Assembly: GCA_030054235.1 (NCBI GenBank)
Contig: JASGCG010000074.1
Location: forward strand, 1-7,565
Direction: 5' to 3'
DNA: 7,565 bases
DNA from: Bacteroidia bacterium
GTDB lineage: Bacteria; Planctomycetota; Phycisphaerae; Phycisphaerales; SM1A02
Position 1 is the stretch's first letter. Each line of letters starts with the position of its first letter. The position numbers were made by a program, and so were the translations under genes. The notes beneath the pieces are model-generated. The model made no database searches. It was not told where the DNA came from and was given only the letters and a program-made list of their open reading frames with translations. Shown one piece after another: positions 7,480 to 7,565 of this stretch.

Positions 7480-7565
7480 TTATCCGGGGGGCGTGCCGGC
7501 GCCGAACGACGCTCGCACCCGGGCTCCGGCGCGGGCGACCGCATCGGCATCGATGCCGGTCTCCC
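7480..7565 (-). CDS. 3' end of an unidentified gene (partial)
   Basis: Reading leftward from the window edge, one minus-strand frame stays open for 27 codons and ends at TAA (7482-7480). It encodes about ETGIDADAVARAGARVRASF and a short Gly/Thr/Pro tail. Third positions are mostly G or C, like the other genes here, and the alanine/arginine composition is that of a normal protein C-terminus. It would lie 148 nt upstream of rpsR in the same direction. Too little is present to name it; it does not resemble the end of S6 or Ssb. The other frames also remain possible. Confidence 0.4.
   Translation of the reverse strand, partial: ETGIDADAVARAGARVRASFGAGTPPG

Noticed and set aside
7332..7550. N-terminal extension of S18 to ATG 7550 (151 aa)
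   Set aside because: The extra residues have no S18 similarity, span the probable promoter and leader, and would ignore the GGAG site next to ATG 7331.

Overview
This is a compact, GC-rich (mostly G/C at third codon positions) bacterial chromosomal segment of housekeeping character. It holds five complete genes and the probable tail of a sixth. The gene content suggests a Gram-negative-type or planctomycete-like bacterium: a Rho factor with a very long lysine/alanine-rich N-terminal extension, a plant/cyanobacterial-type ferredoxin-NADP reductase, MurA, and an S18 gene outside the usual S6/S18/L9 cluster. Planctomycetota (Phycisphaerae-like) is my best guess, but it is an inference from gene flavour and not demonstrated.

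Layout. Bases 88-2157 (+) encode Rho, followed 14 nt later by a SPOUT/SpoU-family RNA 2'-O-methyltransferase (2172-3068, +), probably co-transcribed. Converging on them is murA (3006-4379, -), whose last 20 sense codons plus stop lie antisense to the end of the methyltransferase. A 129-bp divergent intergenic region (4380-4508) separates murA from a ferredoxin-NADP reductase (4509-5519, +). That region carries a good sigma70-type promoter for the reductase, placed so close to the start codon that the mRNA may be leaderless, and an extended -10 element for murA. A TPR-repeat protein (5579-6994, +) follows, also with a -10-like box directly before its ATG. It converges on rpsR (ribosomal protein S18, 7095-7331, -), with a strong hairpin between the two. 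Upstream of rpsR is a leader with a hairpin and repeated CCGGAAG heptamers, then the apparent C-terminal end of an unidentified gene (7480-7565, -).

Function. The genes are not one pathway: transcription termination, RNA modification, peptidoglycan precursor synthesis, ferredoxin/NADP redox chemistry, an uncharacterised TPR scaffold and a ribosomal protein. I see no phage, IS element, CRISPR, toxin-antitoxin or defence system. The points worth a second look are architectural: the disordered Rho extension with alternating charge blocks, the codon-aligned convergent overlap of murA and the methyltransferase, the probable leaderless starts, and the unusual context of rpsR.
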